A stretch of DNA of 64,000 bases from Pseudomonadota bacterium (GTDB lineage Bacteria > Pseudomonadota > Alphaproteobacteria > Acetobacterales > Acetobacteraceae): contig JAKADX010000003.1 in the NCBI GenBank assembly GCA_021818505.1, positions 119,705 to 183,704 of the forward strand, written 5' to 3'. Positions within the stretch are counted from its first letter, which is position 1; each line of letters starts with the position of its first letter. The notes beneath the pieces were generated by a model that was not told the origin of the DNA, did no database searches, and saw nothing but the letters and a program-made list of their open reading frames with translations. Positions 10,447 through 19,520 of the stretch are shown piece by piece. Position numbers and translations under genes: made by a program.

Positions 10447-10884
10447 CTAGCCCGCGTTCATCCGTCCCACCAGATCATGCAGGGTGAGGTTGCGCAGGCC
10501 CGCGCGGAAGGCCGCCTCCACCTGCGCGAAGGCCCCCGCCAGCACCGTCTGCGCCCCCTCCGCGGCACTGCCGCTGGCGCCCGCGTGCAGCGGCAGCAAC
10601 GGCTGTCGGTGGGCGTCGTGCAGCGCGAGCCACACGTCTTCCAGCGTGATCGCCTCGGGCGGGCGCGCCAGCGCGGCACCCCCGCTGCCACGCCGGACAT
10701 GCAGCAGCCCGGCACGGGCCAACCGGCCGCTCAGTCGCCGTACCACCACCGAGTTGGTATGCACGCGCTCCGCCAGCCAGACGCTGGTCGCGATCCCGCC
10801 ACGACTGCCCGGCACCTCCTTGTCCTGGGCGGTCGCGAGCAGCAACAGGATGTGGGTCGCGACAGCGAAGCGGGCGGGTACCAT
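10447..10884 (-). CDS. Rrf2 family transcriptional regulator, cysteine-free
   Basis: 145 residues from the ATG at 10884; longer upstream readings would run into mmcB. The winged-helix region (RFAVATHILLLLATAQ, SVWLAERVHTNSVVVRRLSGRLARAG) matches Rrf2 proteins. There is no cysteine anywhere, so it cannot carry the iron-sulfur cluster of IscR or NsrR and is closer to YwnA-type members, whose signals are mostly unknown. It is divergent from mmcB across 60 bp and may regulate itself or mmcB. Confidence 0.82.
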   Translation of the reverse strand: MVPARFAVATHILLLLATAQDKEVPGSRGGIATSVWLAERVHTNSVVVRRLSGRLARAGLLHVRRGSGGAALARPPEAITLEDVWLALHDAHRQPLLPLHAGASGSAAEGAQTVLAGAFAQVEAAFRAGLRNLTLHDLVGRMNAG

Positions 10885-10944
10885 ATCGGCAGCTAAAGCG
10901 GCAGCCGGCCGTCTGGTTCCGCGACGCCCTGGAGAGCACCGATC

Positions 10945-11415
10945 TTGGAATCCCCCACCTTTCCCGAGCGCAGCCTCGCCGTGCGGCGAGCCGCCGCACG
11001 GCTCTGCGGCCGACTGGGCTGGGCGCCGCTGCACGAGGTGACTCTGCCGAATTTCCGCCGCGCCGACATCCTGGCCTTGCGCGCCGATGGCGGCCTGGTG
11101 TGCATTGAGGTGAAATCAGGCCCGCGCGACTTCCTGACCGATGCGAAATGGCCGGAATACCGCGACTTCAGCGACGCGCTGTATTTTGCCGTGGACGATG
11201 CCTTCCCGCTCGATCTGCTACCCGAGTCGGTGGGGCTGATCGTTGCCTGTGAGAGTACGGCGGAGATTCTGCGCGAGGCGCCGGCGCATCCCCTGCCCCC
11301 GGCGCGGCGGCGCAGCCTCCTGCACCGGTTCGCCAACCTCGCCGCACTGCGGCTCGCGGCACTTGAGGACCCGGCCGGCAGCGCCGATCTGCGTGCAGCC
11401 CTGCGGGCCGAATAG
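10945..11415 (+). CDS. mmcB: MmcB family DNA repair protein
   Basis: 156 residues. MmcB is an SOS-linked alphaproteobacterial protein associated with mitomycin-C resistance in Caulobacter. A PD-(D/E)xK-like nuclease core is visible: Asp41 in RADIL followed by Glu55 and Lys57 in CIEVKSG, then DFLTDAKWPEY and DALYFAVDDAFP, all well conserved in the family. The start follows a weak Shine-Dalgarno (GGAGAG). It is divergent from the Rrf2 regulator and converges on the HldE-like gene with 6 bp between stops. Confidence 0.88.
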   Translation: MESPTFPERSLAVRRAAARLCGRLGWAPLHEVTLPNFRRADILALRADGGLVCIEVKSGPRDFLTDAKWPEYRDFSDALYFAVDDAFPLDLLPESVGLIVACESTAEILREAPAHPLPPARRRSLLHRFANLAALRLAALEDPAGSADLRAALRAE

Positions 11416-11421
11416 CGCGGT

Positions 11422-12876
11422 TCAGGCCGGCTCCGCCAGGCGCTGCGCGTGCAGCACGCGCCCGCCCCAGTGACCCAGCAGCGCCGCAGTGACGCCGTCC
11501 TCGCCGAGCGTATCGGCGCCGGTCGCCAGCACGTCCGGACGCAGCGCCTGCAGAAGGGCGGCGGGGTCGTCGTCCTCGGCGAGCACCACCAGATCGACCT
11601 CGGGAAGTGCCGCGACCTGCGCCGCCCGCTCGTCCTGCGGCAGCATCGGCCGGCCGGCGCCCTTGCGCCGCCGCACCGTGGCGTCGGTCGCGACCGCGAC
11701 CACCAGCCGGTCGCTGACCGTGCGTGCCTGGGCGAGCAGATGGGCGTGACCCGGACGCGGCGGGTCGAAGCTGCCGTGGGCGAATCCCGCGCGCAGCCCG
11801 CGCCGGCGCCAGCGTTCCAGTTGCTCGGCTGCGGTTTCGGGCGAGACGATCTTGCGCAGCACGCCGCCTTCCGGTGACAGCGCGTCGAGGAAATCCCGCT
11901 CACGCACCACCGCCGTGCCCACTCGCTGCATCGCGATCGCGCCCGCCAGCGCCGCAAGCCGCGCGGCCAAAGCCAGGTCCGCGCCGCTCGCCAACGCCGC
12001 GCCGAGGGTCGCCACGGCACTGTCGCCGACTCCGGACATGTCGAGCACTTCGCCCGCCTCGCCGCGCAGGTGCCGCACGCCGGCGGTGTCGGCCAGCGTC
12101 ATGCCCTCGCCGCCGCGTCCGACCAGCACTGCGCCGAAGCCGTGCATCCGGCGCAGCGCCGCCGCCGCCGCGGCGACGCCGGCGGCATCGTCGATCGCCT
12201 GTCCGGTGGCGCGCGCCAGGTCGTGGCGGCCCGGCAACAGGACGTCAGCACCGGCATAGGCGGCGAGGTCGCCGCCATGCACCGCGGCGATCACCTTCCG
12301 CCCGGCCTGCCTTGCTGCTGCGACCAGCCGGGCGGCGGTGTCCCCGGTCAGGACGCCCTTGTGATAGTCGGACAGGATAGTGACCGAGGTCGCCACGATC
12401 GCATCGCCGGCGATGCGCAGCATCCGCTCGGCCAGCTTCGGGTGAAGCGGCGCGGTGCTCTCGCGATCGACGCGCAGCAGTTGCTGGCCCTGCGCCACCA
12501 TGCGGACCTTGGTGGTGGTGGTGCGTCCGCCCTGCACCAACAGCCACGGCTCGACCCCCGGCTGGCCGCCGATCAGGCCGGTCAGGTCCGAGCCTGCCTG
12601 ATCGTCGCCGACCACCGAGACGAACGCGACTGCGGCACCCAGCGCGCCCAGGTTCCGCACGACATTCCCGGCCCCGCCCGGCATCGCCAGTTCACGCTGC
12701 ACCGACAGCACCGGCACCGGTGCCTCGGGGCTGACGCGCTCGACCTGGCCGAACACATACTGGTCGAGCATGACGTCGCCGACCACCAGCACGCTGGCCC
12801 GCGACAGCCGCCGCGCGGCGGCAAGCAGTTCCGCCACACCCGGCTCCGCCGCCTCCGCTGCCGCGTCATCCGCCAT
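11422..12876 (-). CDS. HldE-like bifunctional heptose-phosphate kinase/adenylyltransferase with degenerate motifs
   Basis: 484 residues from MADD, the length and domain order of HldE: a PfkB/ribokinase-type kinase (1-330) then a nucleotidyltransferase domain. The N terminus is canonical (VVGDVMLDQY, SPEAPVPV, GGAGNV). Several signatures are eroded: the kinase DPKGxD segment reads AAVHGGD around His200, and GAGDT reads GVGDS. The nucleotidyltransferase HxGH reads RPGH (Arg374 replacing the first His), and KGxDY reads TGADT. Normal HldE makes ADP-D-glycero-D-manno-heptose for lipopolysaccharide; here activity, at least of the second domain, is doubtful. Its start is 5 bp from the upstream phosphatase stop, suggesting co-transcription. 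Confidence 0.75.
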   Translation of the reverse strand: MADDAAAEAAEPGVAELLAAARRLSRASVLVVGDVMLDQYVFGQVERVSPEAPVPVLSVQRELAMPGGAGNVVRNLGALGAAVAFVSVVGDDQAGSDLTGLIGGQPGVEPWLLVQGGRTTTTKVRMVAQGQQLLRVDRESTAPLHPKLAERMLRIAGDAIVATSVTILSDYHKGVLTGDTAARLVAAARQAGRKVIAAVHGGDLAAYAGADVLLPGRHDLARATGQAIDDAAGVAAAAAALRRMHGFGAVLVGRGGEGMTLADTAGVRHLRGEAGEVLDMSGVGDSAVATLGAALASGADLALAARLAALAGAIAMQRVGTAVVRERDFLDALSPEGGVLRKIVSPETAAEQLERWRRRGLRAGFAHGSFDPPRPGHAHLLAQARTVSDRLVVAVATDATVRRRKGAGRPMLPQDERAAQVAALPEVDLVVLAEDDDPAALLQALRPDVLATGADTLGEDGVTAALLGHWGGRVLHAQRLAEPA

Positions 12877-12881
12877 GTCGG

Positions 12882-13598
12882 TCACGCCCGCAGGAACCCC
12901 ATGCGATCGTCCTCCAGCACCACGCAACTCAACACGCCGCCCATCACGGCGCCGGTATCGATGCCGATACGGTTCGGGCGCACTACGACATCATGCTCCG
13001 GCGAATGGCCATGCACCACAACAAACGGCAATTCGCCCTGCCAGGACAGGAACGGCTCGCGGATCCACAGCATATCGTGCGGCGACTGCCGCTCCAGCGG
13101 CACGCCCGGGCGCAGCCCGGCATGGACGAACAGATAGCCGCCGGCGACGTGGCGCAGCTTCAGGCCGCGCAGGAAAGCGACATGCTGCGCCGGGATGCCG
13201 CGCGTCCAGTCGCGCGGGCGCGAGCGGCGGGACAGCCCCCAACTCGTCAGCGTCTGTGCCCCGCCATTGGCGAGCCATTGCAGAACGGCATCGTCATCGC
13301 CGCTGTCCAGCGCCGCCAGCGCCATCGCCTCGTGATTGCCCATGAGGTTGATGGTGGTCGGCGCCGGCGCGGGCCAGCCCGCGATCAGCCGGTCCAGCAC
13401 CGCAGCACTCGCCTCGCCGCGGTCAATATAGTCGCCGAGGTGGATCAGAACCGGCTCGGCAATGGGGCGCGCGGCAAGGTCGGCGGCGATCAGGTGGTGC
13501 ATCATCGCCAGCCGGTCGTCGCAACCATGGATGTCGCCAATGGCGTAGATGCGCTGATTCGCGGGCAGGGCCGCAGGCGCTAACGAGAGGGTAATCAT
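12882..13598 (-). CDS. Metallophosphoesterase, PPP-type serine/threonine phosphatase-like
   Basis: 238 residues from MITLSL at 13598. The three metal-binding motifs of the PPP family are intact and correctly ordered: GDIHG (21-25), GDYIDRG (55-61) and GNHE (87-90), with later HAGLRPGV and VVVHGHSP supplying the remaining His ligands. Such bacterial proteins hydrolyse phosphoproteins or diadenosine polyphosphates; the substrate here is unknown. It precedes the HldE-like gene by 5 bp and is divergent from the EAL-like pair. Confidence 0.87.
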   Translation of the reverse strand: MITLSLAPAALPANQRIYAIGDIHGCDDRLAMMHHLIAADLAARPIAEPVLIHLGDYIDRGEASAAVLDRLIAGWPAPAPTTINLMGNHEAMALAALDSGDDDAVLQWLANGGAQTLTSWGLSRRSRPRDWTRGIPAQHVAFLRGLKLRHVAGGYLFVHAGLRPGVPLERQSPHDMLWIREPFLSWQGELPFVVVHGHSPEHDVVVRPNRIGIDTGAVMGGVLSCVVLEDDRMGFLRA

Positions 13599-13699
13599 GG
13601 GCCGGTAGCCTAGCGCCCTCGCCTGCGCGGTTCGAGCCGCGCCTGAACACTTTTGACGGGGCCGGCTTCGAAAGGGCCGCCGCGGGCACTGGGGGCAGG

Positions 13700-15109
13700 A
13701 TGCCTCGGGATGGTGACGTGACGGATACGGGGTCGGGCTGGGACGGCACGCGAAACGCTTCGGTGTGGTCATTCGTCACCGACGCCGCCGCATCGTTCCC
13801 CGGTTCGGCCGAGCGGCTGCTGCATGACGCGGCGGTGCGCGCCGCACGCCATCCGCAGGGCCGACTCGCGTTGGTGCTGCACCTTTCGCGGCTGCGACCG
13901 CCCGCCCCCCGGCCGCATCACGCGCGCATCGCCCGGGCGATCCTGCAGGAGGCGGCGCTGCGTCGCGACGGCCACGTGTTCGCGCCGCGCAACGGCGACC
14001 TCATTCTGATTTGCACCAACGGGCCGGACCTGCTGGCGCTGCCCGAGATGCTCGGCCGGCTGCTGCGGCTGGACGCGCCGGAGCCGGCGGCGATCGTATC
14101 GTCGTGGCGGCTGGAGCAGACCGCAGAGCCGCTGCTGGACTACGCCGCGGGGCGTCTGGCCGACCGGGCGCCCACCCCCGGCACCCGGCCGCCGGCCGCG
14201 CCCGCCTCGCCGCTGGCGCTCGACGCCCTGGCGGCGGCGGTGCAGCGGGCGCACTGGCCGGACATCACCCGCCGCCAGACCGCCGTCCTGCTCGCCGGCC
14301 GCGACCTGATCGGGACGGCCCTGCGTCCGTTGTTCCGCGAGGTGACGGTTACCCTCGCGGCGATCGATCCGGCGCAGCAGGATGGCGGGCCGGTCAGCGG
14401 CGATGCCTGTCTGCTCGGCCATTTCGCACCACGGCTTGACGCCGCGCTGCTCGCGGCGCTCACCGACGCGCTGGGCAACGGGGGACCGCTTGACGCGGCC
14501 GACCGGTCGGCGCCGCCGCTGCACCTGAACCTCGCCGTTTCCACGCTGCTGTCGCCGGCTTTCGGGGCCTTTGCCGTGCGCTGCCGGAAAGCGGGCCGGA
14601 TGCTCGGGGCGGAGGTGGCGCTGCCGGAGGCCGCTGCCGACCCGTCGGCTTTCGCGCGGGCAAGGCGGCTGGCCAACGAGACCGGCTGGGCGCTGGTGCT
14701 GGACGGCGTCACCTGCGACGCGCTGTTGGTGACGCGCCCCTGGGCGCTGCGCGCCGATCTGGTGAAGCTGGCATGGTCGCCGCTGCTGCCCGATCTGCCG
14801 GCGGCCGAGCGGCCGGCGCTGGCGGCGGCATTGGCGGCGATAGGGGTGGCACGGCTGGTGCTGTGCGACGCCGACGACGAGGCGGCGATCCGCTGGGGCC
14901 TCGCGCAGGGCATCCGCCGCTTCCAGGGCAAGCATGTCGAGGTCATGCTGGCGGCGGCGCGGATGCTGTCCTGTCCGGCAGCGGCGGACTGTACGCTGCG
15001 CCAGTGCGTCGAGCGCGCCGCGGCGACCGGACCGGCGGCGCGGCGGTTCTGCCGCCGCCCCGATCTGCTCGACACCCGCGCGCCGGCCAGCCTCGCCGGA
15101 CCGGGCTAA
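13700..15109 (+). CDS. Degenerate EAL-domain-like protein, first of a tandem pair
   Basis: 469 residues from the ATG at 13700. The C-terminal half retains the outline of an EAL domain: a strand-like LHLNLAVSTLLSP, LVLDGV, ADLVKLAWSPLL in place of the ADxVKID motif, and AIRWGLAQGIRRFQG in place of the glycine-rich end (LGxxxxQGY). The EAL tripeptide and most metal ligands are missing, so it is unlikely to hydrolyse cyclic di-GMP. The N-terminal half shares VLHLSRLRPP-PHHARIARA with the next gene. Probable role: signal-binding or protein-binding adaptor; function not established. Confidence 0.7.
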   Translation: MPRDGDVTDTGSGWDGTRNASVWSFVTDAAASFPGSAERLLHDAAVRAARHPQGRLALVLHLSRLRPPAPRPHHARIARAILQEAALRRDGHVFAPRNGDLILICTNGPDLLALPEMLGRLLRLDAPEPAAIVSSWRLEQTAEPLLDYAAGRLADRAPTPGTRPPAAPASPLALDALAAAVQRAHWPDITRRQTAVLLAGRDLIGTALRPLFREVTVTLAAIDPAQQDGGPVSGDACLLGHFAPRLDAALLAALTDALGNGGPLDAADRSAPPLHLNLAVSTLLSPAFGAFAVRCRKAGRMLGAEVALPEAAADPSAFARARRLANETGWALVLDGVTCDALLVTRPWALRADLVKLAWSPLLPDLPAAERPALAAALAAIGVARLVLCDADDEAAIRWGLAQGIRRFQGKHVEVMLAAARMLSCPAAADCTLRQCVERAAATGPAARRFCRRPDLLDTRAPASLAGPG

Positions 15110-15111
15110 GC

Positions 15112-16326
15112 GTGGCCCACGTCCTTCCGGCCGCGCCCGGCCGCGACGCGGCGACGCTGATCGCGCGCGTCACGTCCTCGGCGCTTTCGGGCGTGGCGCG
15201 GCGCGCGCTGGTGCTGCGGTTGTCGCGCCTGCCGCCCGGCTTCGCCCGTCCGCACCACCTGCGGCTGGCCCGCGCCGCCCTCGATCCGTTGCGCCGGGCC
15301 GATCGGGCGGAGGCGTTCGAACTGCCGAACAGCGATACCGCGGTTCTTTGGCGCGGACAGGGCGGGCCGGCGCTGCAGGCGAGTCTCGCCGCAGTTGCCG
15401 AGCTGTTCGCCGGCGCCGGGGATCCGGACCCGGACCCGGCGGCGCTGTGCCTAGTGCTCGATCTGCCCGAACAGGCCGAGACGCTGCTGCGCCTCGCCCG
15501 CGAGAGCGGCGCCACGGAGAGCACGGCCACACCGCCGGACCCCCGCCCACCACTGGACGCCGCCGGGTTGGCCGCGCTGGAGGGCGCGCTGACACGCGCC
15601 GATCTTACCCGGTTCGTGCGGCGCCGTCCGGTCTGCGTGCCCGGCCCGGGTGGCAGCTTCCACCTTGCCTGGGAAAAGCGCGCGCTCGCGGTCGGCGATC
15701 TGGAGGCGGCCCTGGCGCCCGGACGGTCTTGCCGCGGCGACCCATGGCTGTTCCGGCGGCTGACCCTCACGCTGGAACGTCGGGTGCTGGCGATGGTGAT
15801 CGCGCCGGGCGAGCTGGCGCGCGCCGCCCCGTTCGCGCTCGATCTCACCGTGGGCGGCGTTCTCGGCCCGGACTTCCTGCGCTTCGACGCCATTCTCCCG
15901 GCCGCGCTGCGCGGTCGCATCGTGCTCGATCTGCAGGCAGCGGACATCCTGAGTGACCTCAGCACGTTCCGCTTTGCCCGCGACTTCGCGCAGGCGCGCG
16001 GCTACCGGCTGCTGCTGAAATGCTGCGACCCCGATCTGCTGGACGCGGTTCCGCCGGCCCGGCTGGGGATGGACCTGCTGTGCCTGCGCTGGTCGAGCGC
16101 GCTCGCCTCATGCGACGCAACACGATTCGGCATCGCGCCGGGGCGGGTCGTGCTGGCCGGGGTGGACGGGCCGGCGGCTATTGCCTGGGGTCGCAGCGTC
16201 GGTGTCGCATGGTTCGCGGGACCGGCGATCGTCCCCCGCGGGCAGCCGGGCGCGCGCACCGGGACGCATCCTGACGGAAACGTGACCGTCCCGCGGCCAT
16301 CCACGGCGGCGGCGGCGCGCTTCTGA
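15112..16326 (+). CDS. Degenerate EAL-like protein, second of a tandem pair
   Basis: 404 residues from a GTG two bases after the previous stop; this start gives an N terminus aligning with the upstream paralogue. Shared features are VLRLSRLPPGFARPHH near the start, and a C-terminal half ending in AIAWGRSVGVAWFAGPAI, an eroded version of the EAL-domain end. DIFxxD and EAL-type catalytic residues are absent. Tandem duplication followed by divergence is the simplest history. The GT39-like gene follows after 7 bp, so the three genes are probably one transcript. Confidence 0.68.
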   Translation: MAHVLPAAPGRDAATLIARVTSSALSGVARRALVLRLSRLPPGFARPHHLRLARAALDPLRRADRAEAFELPNSDTAVLWRGQGGPALQASLAAVAELFAGAGDPDPDPAALCLVLDLPEQAETLLRLARESGATESTATPPDPRPPLDAAGLAALEGALTRADLTRFVRRRPVCVPGPGGSFHLAWEKRALAVGDLEAALAPGRSCRGDPWLFRRLTLTLERRVLAMVIAPGELARAAPFALDLTVGGVLGPDFLRFDAILPAALRGRIVLDLQAADILSDLSTFRFARDFAQARGYRLLLKCCDPDLLDAVPPARLGMDLLCLRWSSALASCDATRFGIAPGRVVLAGVDGPAAIAWGRSVGVAWFAGPAIVPRGQPGARTGTHPDGNVTVPRPSTAAAARF

Positions 16327-16333
16327 GCGACGC

Positions 16334-17986
16334 ATGACGCTCGGACCCTCGCACGCACCCCGCCTCGACCTGGACCCGCTGCCCCTGTCGCGCCCGACCG
16401 CAGCCGCGCGCGGCCGGCTTTCCATCCACGGCCTGTCGTCACCGCCCGCCGTGATCGCCGCCGTGATCGCGCTGGCCACGGCCATCGCGCTCCTGGCAGC
16501 GCTCAACCGCTCCTTCGAGCTGGATGAGGGCTACACATTCCTCATCCTCAACGGCCATCCGCGCATCGCCTGGCCCGCCGACATCTTCACCCGGCCGGAC
16601 ATCGCGCACTGGTTCGCCGGGACCAGTTCGTTCGGGCGCATGTCCGCCGACCTGAAAGCCTATGACGTGCATCCCCCGCTGTGGTTCGTCGTCGCGCAGT
16701 TGTGGCGGCATGCGGTCGGACCGGGGTTGCTGGCCGCTCGTCTGCTGTCGGTGGCGCTGATGGCGGGCAGCCTGGTGCTGGTGGCGCGGCTGGCGCGGCG
16801 CTGCCGGGCGCCGGTCGGGCTGACCGTGGCGATCACGGCGCTGTCCTATGCGGTGCTCTACACCGGGGCGACCGTGCGGATGTATCCGCTCGCCAACGTG
16901 CTGCTGTTGGCGGGTGCGCTCGCCCTGGTCCGAGCGCTGGAACCACGCGACGACCGCGACGAGACGCGCCGCCCGGTGCTCTGGGCGGCTCTGGCGGGGC
17001 TGGCATTCGGACTGGGCACCGCGACGCATCTGTTCGCGGTGTTTCCGGCATCGGCGCTCGCGCTGGTCGCCGCAACGCACTGGCTGGCGCGCCGGCGCCA
17101 TGCCGCGCTGCTGGTCGCCGGCCTCGCGGCACTGCCGGCGGTCGTCTGGGCGGCCTCCTACCATCTGGTGCAGCAGACCCACGATTGGCAGTTCGCGCCG
17201 TTCGGGGCCGGCAGCATGCTGGCGCGGATCGCGGAACGCTACGCCGCCGCCCTGTTCGGCGGCACGCCACTTTACGTGCCCGACGCGTTGCGAGTTCCGG
17301 TGACGGCGCTGTTCGGCGCGCTGCTGCTCACTGCCCTCGCGCTGGCCGCGCTTGGCGTGAGGCAGCTCGTGCGCGATACGCCGGGACGGATCGTGCTGGC
17401 CGGGACGGTGGCGATGCCAGTGGCGCTGTTCGCGGTGGGGGCGGCGGTGGGCAAGGAAACCGTCGAGTTGCGCTACCTGGTCTATGGGCTGCCCTTCCTG
17501 GCGATGTTCCTCGCCCGCGGCTGGCACACGCAGCGGGTGGCGCCGCGCATGGCCGGCACGCTCATCGCCGCCGCGTTTCTGGCCGCGCAACTGGCGGGCG
17601 CGATCGCCATGCCGTTCGCGCACATGACCCAGCAAGCGGCACGCCCGGCGGTCGCGCAGATCGCGCGGCTGTGGCAGCCGGGGTCCCTGCTGCTGCTGCC
17701 GCAGGCGGCCGACACGTCCGGGATGACGCTGGACTATGCCTATGAGGCACCGTCGGACTGGCCGATGCTGCTGGTCACGGCCGACCAGGATCCGGCGGCA
17801 CTGCTGCGGGCGGTCGCGGGACGGCCGCGCGTGTTCGCCATCCTGCTGGCCGATGCCGCCGGCTCGGCCGCGCTCGATCGCGCGCACGCGATCCTGGCGC
17901 GGGGGGGCTGGCGTTCGGCGGGCTCGCCCGGCGCGGACCAAACGCGGCTGGGCTATGCGTGGGAGATGTTGCTGCCGCCGCGCTGA
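16334..17986 (+). CDS. GT39/ArnT-like polytopic membrane glycosyltransferase
   Basis: 550 residues with about ten hydrophobic segments. After the first membrane helix (PAVIAAVIALATAIALLAAL) comes LDEGYT with Asp64-Glu65, the acidic motif of GT-C fold enzymes such as PMT and ArnT, then DVHPPLWF, another hallmark. These enzymes transfer a sugar from a polyprenyl-phosphate donor at the periplasmic face. Donor and acceptor are unknown. It is last in an operon with the EAL-like pair, which could couple surface glycosylation to a cyclic-di-GMP-related signal; that link is speculative. Confidence 0.8.
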   Translation: MTLGPSHAPRLDLDPLPLSRPTAAARGRLSIHGLSSPPAVIAAVIALATAIALLAALNRSFELDEGYTFLILNGHPRIAWPADIFTRPDIAHWFAGTSSFGRMSADLKAYDVHPPLWFVVAQLWRHAVGPGLLAARLLSVALMAGSLVLVARLARRCRAPVGLTVAITALSYAVLYTGATVRMYPLANVLLLAGALALVRALEPRDDRDETRRPVLWAALAGLAFGLGTATHLFAVFPASALALVAATHWLARRRHAALLVAGLAALPAVVWAASYHLVQQTHDWQFAPFGAGSMLARIAERYAAALFGGTPLYVPDALRVPVTALFGALLLTALALAALGVRQLVRDTPGRIVLAGTVAMPVALFAVGAAVGKETVELRYLVYGLPFLAMFLARGWHTQRVAPRMAGTLIAAAFLAAQLAGAIAMPFAHMTQQAARPAVAQIARLWQPGSLLLLPQAADTSGMTLDYAYEAPSDWPMLLVTADQDPAALLRAVAGRPRVFAILLADAAGSAALDRAHAILARGGWRSAGSPGADQTRLGYAWEMLLPPR

Positions 17987-18017
17987 GCCGATCGACAGCT
18001 TGAGCCGATCGACAGCT
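17984..18017. repeat. Perfect 17-bp tandem duplication at a convergent gene junction
   Basis: The unit TGAGCCGATCGACAGCT occurs twice head to tail with no gap. The first copy begins with the stop codon of the GT39-like gene, and the second ends at the first base of the MFS gene stop codon. The block is also bounded by CTGAGC and GCTCAG, which are inverted. It looks like a slippage duplication in the only spacer between two convergent genes. Confidence 0.85.
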
Positions 18018-19474
18018 CAGGCGGGCCGTTGCTGGCCGCCGAGCGCGTGGCCGCTCAGCTCGGCGCCGGCAGTGCGCGACATCAGCAGGGAAACCGGCGC
18101 CCCGAGCAACGCAACGGCGCTGACCACCAGGAACCCGATGGAGAAATCATCAAGCTCGGGGTGGCGGTGCCCGGACGCCGCCATCGCCACCTCCAGCGTC
18201 GCCGCGCCGACGCTCACGCCAAGCGTCAGCGACACCTGCTGAAGCGTGGCATAGAGACTGGTCGCCGCACTCATCCGCGCCGCCGGGATGTCGCCGTAAG
18301 CGATGGTGTTGTAGGCGGTGAACTGCAACGAGCGGAACAGCCCGCCGACCAGCAGCGCGGCATAGATCGCCGCCAGCGGCCAGGCCGGGCGAAAGGCGGC
18401 GCAGATCGCCAGAGTGGCGGCCGACAGCACCCCATTGACCAGCAGCGTGTCGCGAAACCCGTAGCGGCGCAATGCGGTGGTGGCAGCGGGCTTCATGACG
18501 ATCGCGCCGGCGGCATTGGCGAAGGTGATGAACCCGCTTTGCAGCGCCGACATACCGAAGCCGAGCTGCAGCATCAGGGGCAGCAGAAACGGCACCGCTC
18601 CGACGCCGACGCGGAACAGCGAGCCGCCGAGCACCGAGACATTGAAGGTCGGAATGCGCATCAGCGTGAAATCGAGCACCGGCGCGGGGTGGCGGCGCGC
18701 GTGCAGCGCATAGAGCAGCGCAGCGACAGCCCCGAGCGCAAGCGCGCTCCCTCCGACCCAGGGTGGCAGCCCGCCACGCCCGGCGGCTTCCGCGGCGGTC
18801 ATCAACCCCGCCAGGGCCAGCGCCGACAGCGCGAGGCCCATGCCGTCGAGATGCGCCGCCCCAGGCTCGCGCGCATTCGGCACGTAGCGGGTGACGAGGG
18901 CGATGCCGAGCATGCCGATCGGCACGTTGATGTCGAAAATCCAGCGCCAGGACGCGTAAGTGACGAGGAAGCCACCGAGGGGCGGTCCCAGCACCGGGCC
19001 GATCAGCGCCGGCGCCGACAGCCACGCCATCGCCGCCACCAGCTCGTGCTTGGCGGCGGTGCGCAGCAGCACCAGCCGTCCGACCGGCACCATCATCGCC
19101 CCGCCGGCCCCCTGCAGGATGCGCGCCGCGACGAGAAACGCGAGCGTATCGGCCCGGCCGCAGAGCACCGAGCCGAGGGTGAACACCGCGATCGCGCCGC
19201 GAAAGACGCTGCGCGCCCCGAACCGGTCGGCCATCCAGCCGCTCATCGGGATGAATACGCTCAGGCTGAGCAGGTACGAGGTGAGTGCCACGTTCATGTG
19301 GACGGCGCTGGTGCCGAAGGCGCGCGCCATAGCCGGCAGGGCGGTGGCGATCACCGTACCGTCCAGCGTCTGCATGAACAGCGCGCAGGCCACGATCAGC
19401 GCGGTCAGGCGAGTGCTGCCGCGAACCCCGCCCTCGCCCGGCAGTTCCGGCGGCGGTACGGCGCTCTCGTTCAT
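18017..19474 (-). CDS. MFS drug exporter, DHA2 (EmrB/QacA) family
   Basis: 485 residues with 14 predicted membrane segments, the DHA2 count. Motif A-like GWMADRFGARSVFR follows helix 2. The first helix carries LDGTVIATALPAM, matching the D1 motif of 14-helix proton-driven exporters, and GPVLGPPLGGFLV is the antiporter motif C. It likely exports amphipathic toxic compounds in exchange for protons. No HlyD-type adaptor is adjacent, so it may work alone. It converges on the GT39-like gene, with the two stops separated only by the tandem repeat. Confidence 0.9.
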   Translation of the reverse strand: MNESAVPPPELPGEGGVRGSTRLTALIVACALFMQTLDGTVIATALPAMARAFGTSAVHMNVALTSYLLSLSVFIPMSGWMADRFGARSVFRGAIAVFTLGSVLCGRADTLAFLVAARILQGAGGAMMVPVGRLVLLRTAAKHELVAAMAWLSAPALIGPVLGPPLGGFLVTYASWRWIFDINVPIGMLGIALVTRYVPNAREPGAAHLDGMGLALSALALAGLMTAAEAAGRGGLPPWVGGSALALGAVAALLYALHARRHPAPVLDFTLMRIPTFNVSVLGGSLFRVGVGAVPFLLPLMLQLGFGMSALQSGFITFANAAGAIVMKPAATTALRRYGFRDTLLVNGVLSAATLAICAAFRPAWPLAAIYAALLVGGLFRSLQFTAYNTIAYGDIPAARMSAATSLYATLQQVSLTLGVSVGAATLEVAMAASGHRHPELDDFSIGFLVVSAVALLGAPVSLLMSRTAGAELSGHALGGQQRPA

Positions 19475-19520
19475 CGCCGCCGGGGCGGCGACCCGTCGCC
19501 CCGCTCCGACGCGGGCCGCG

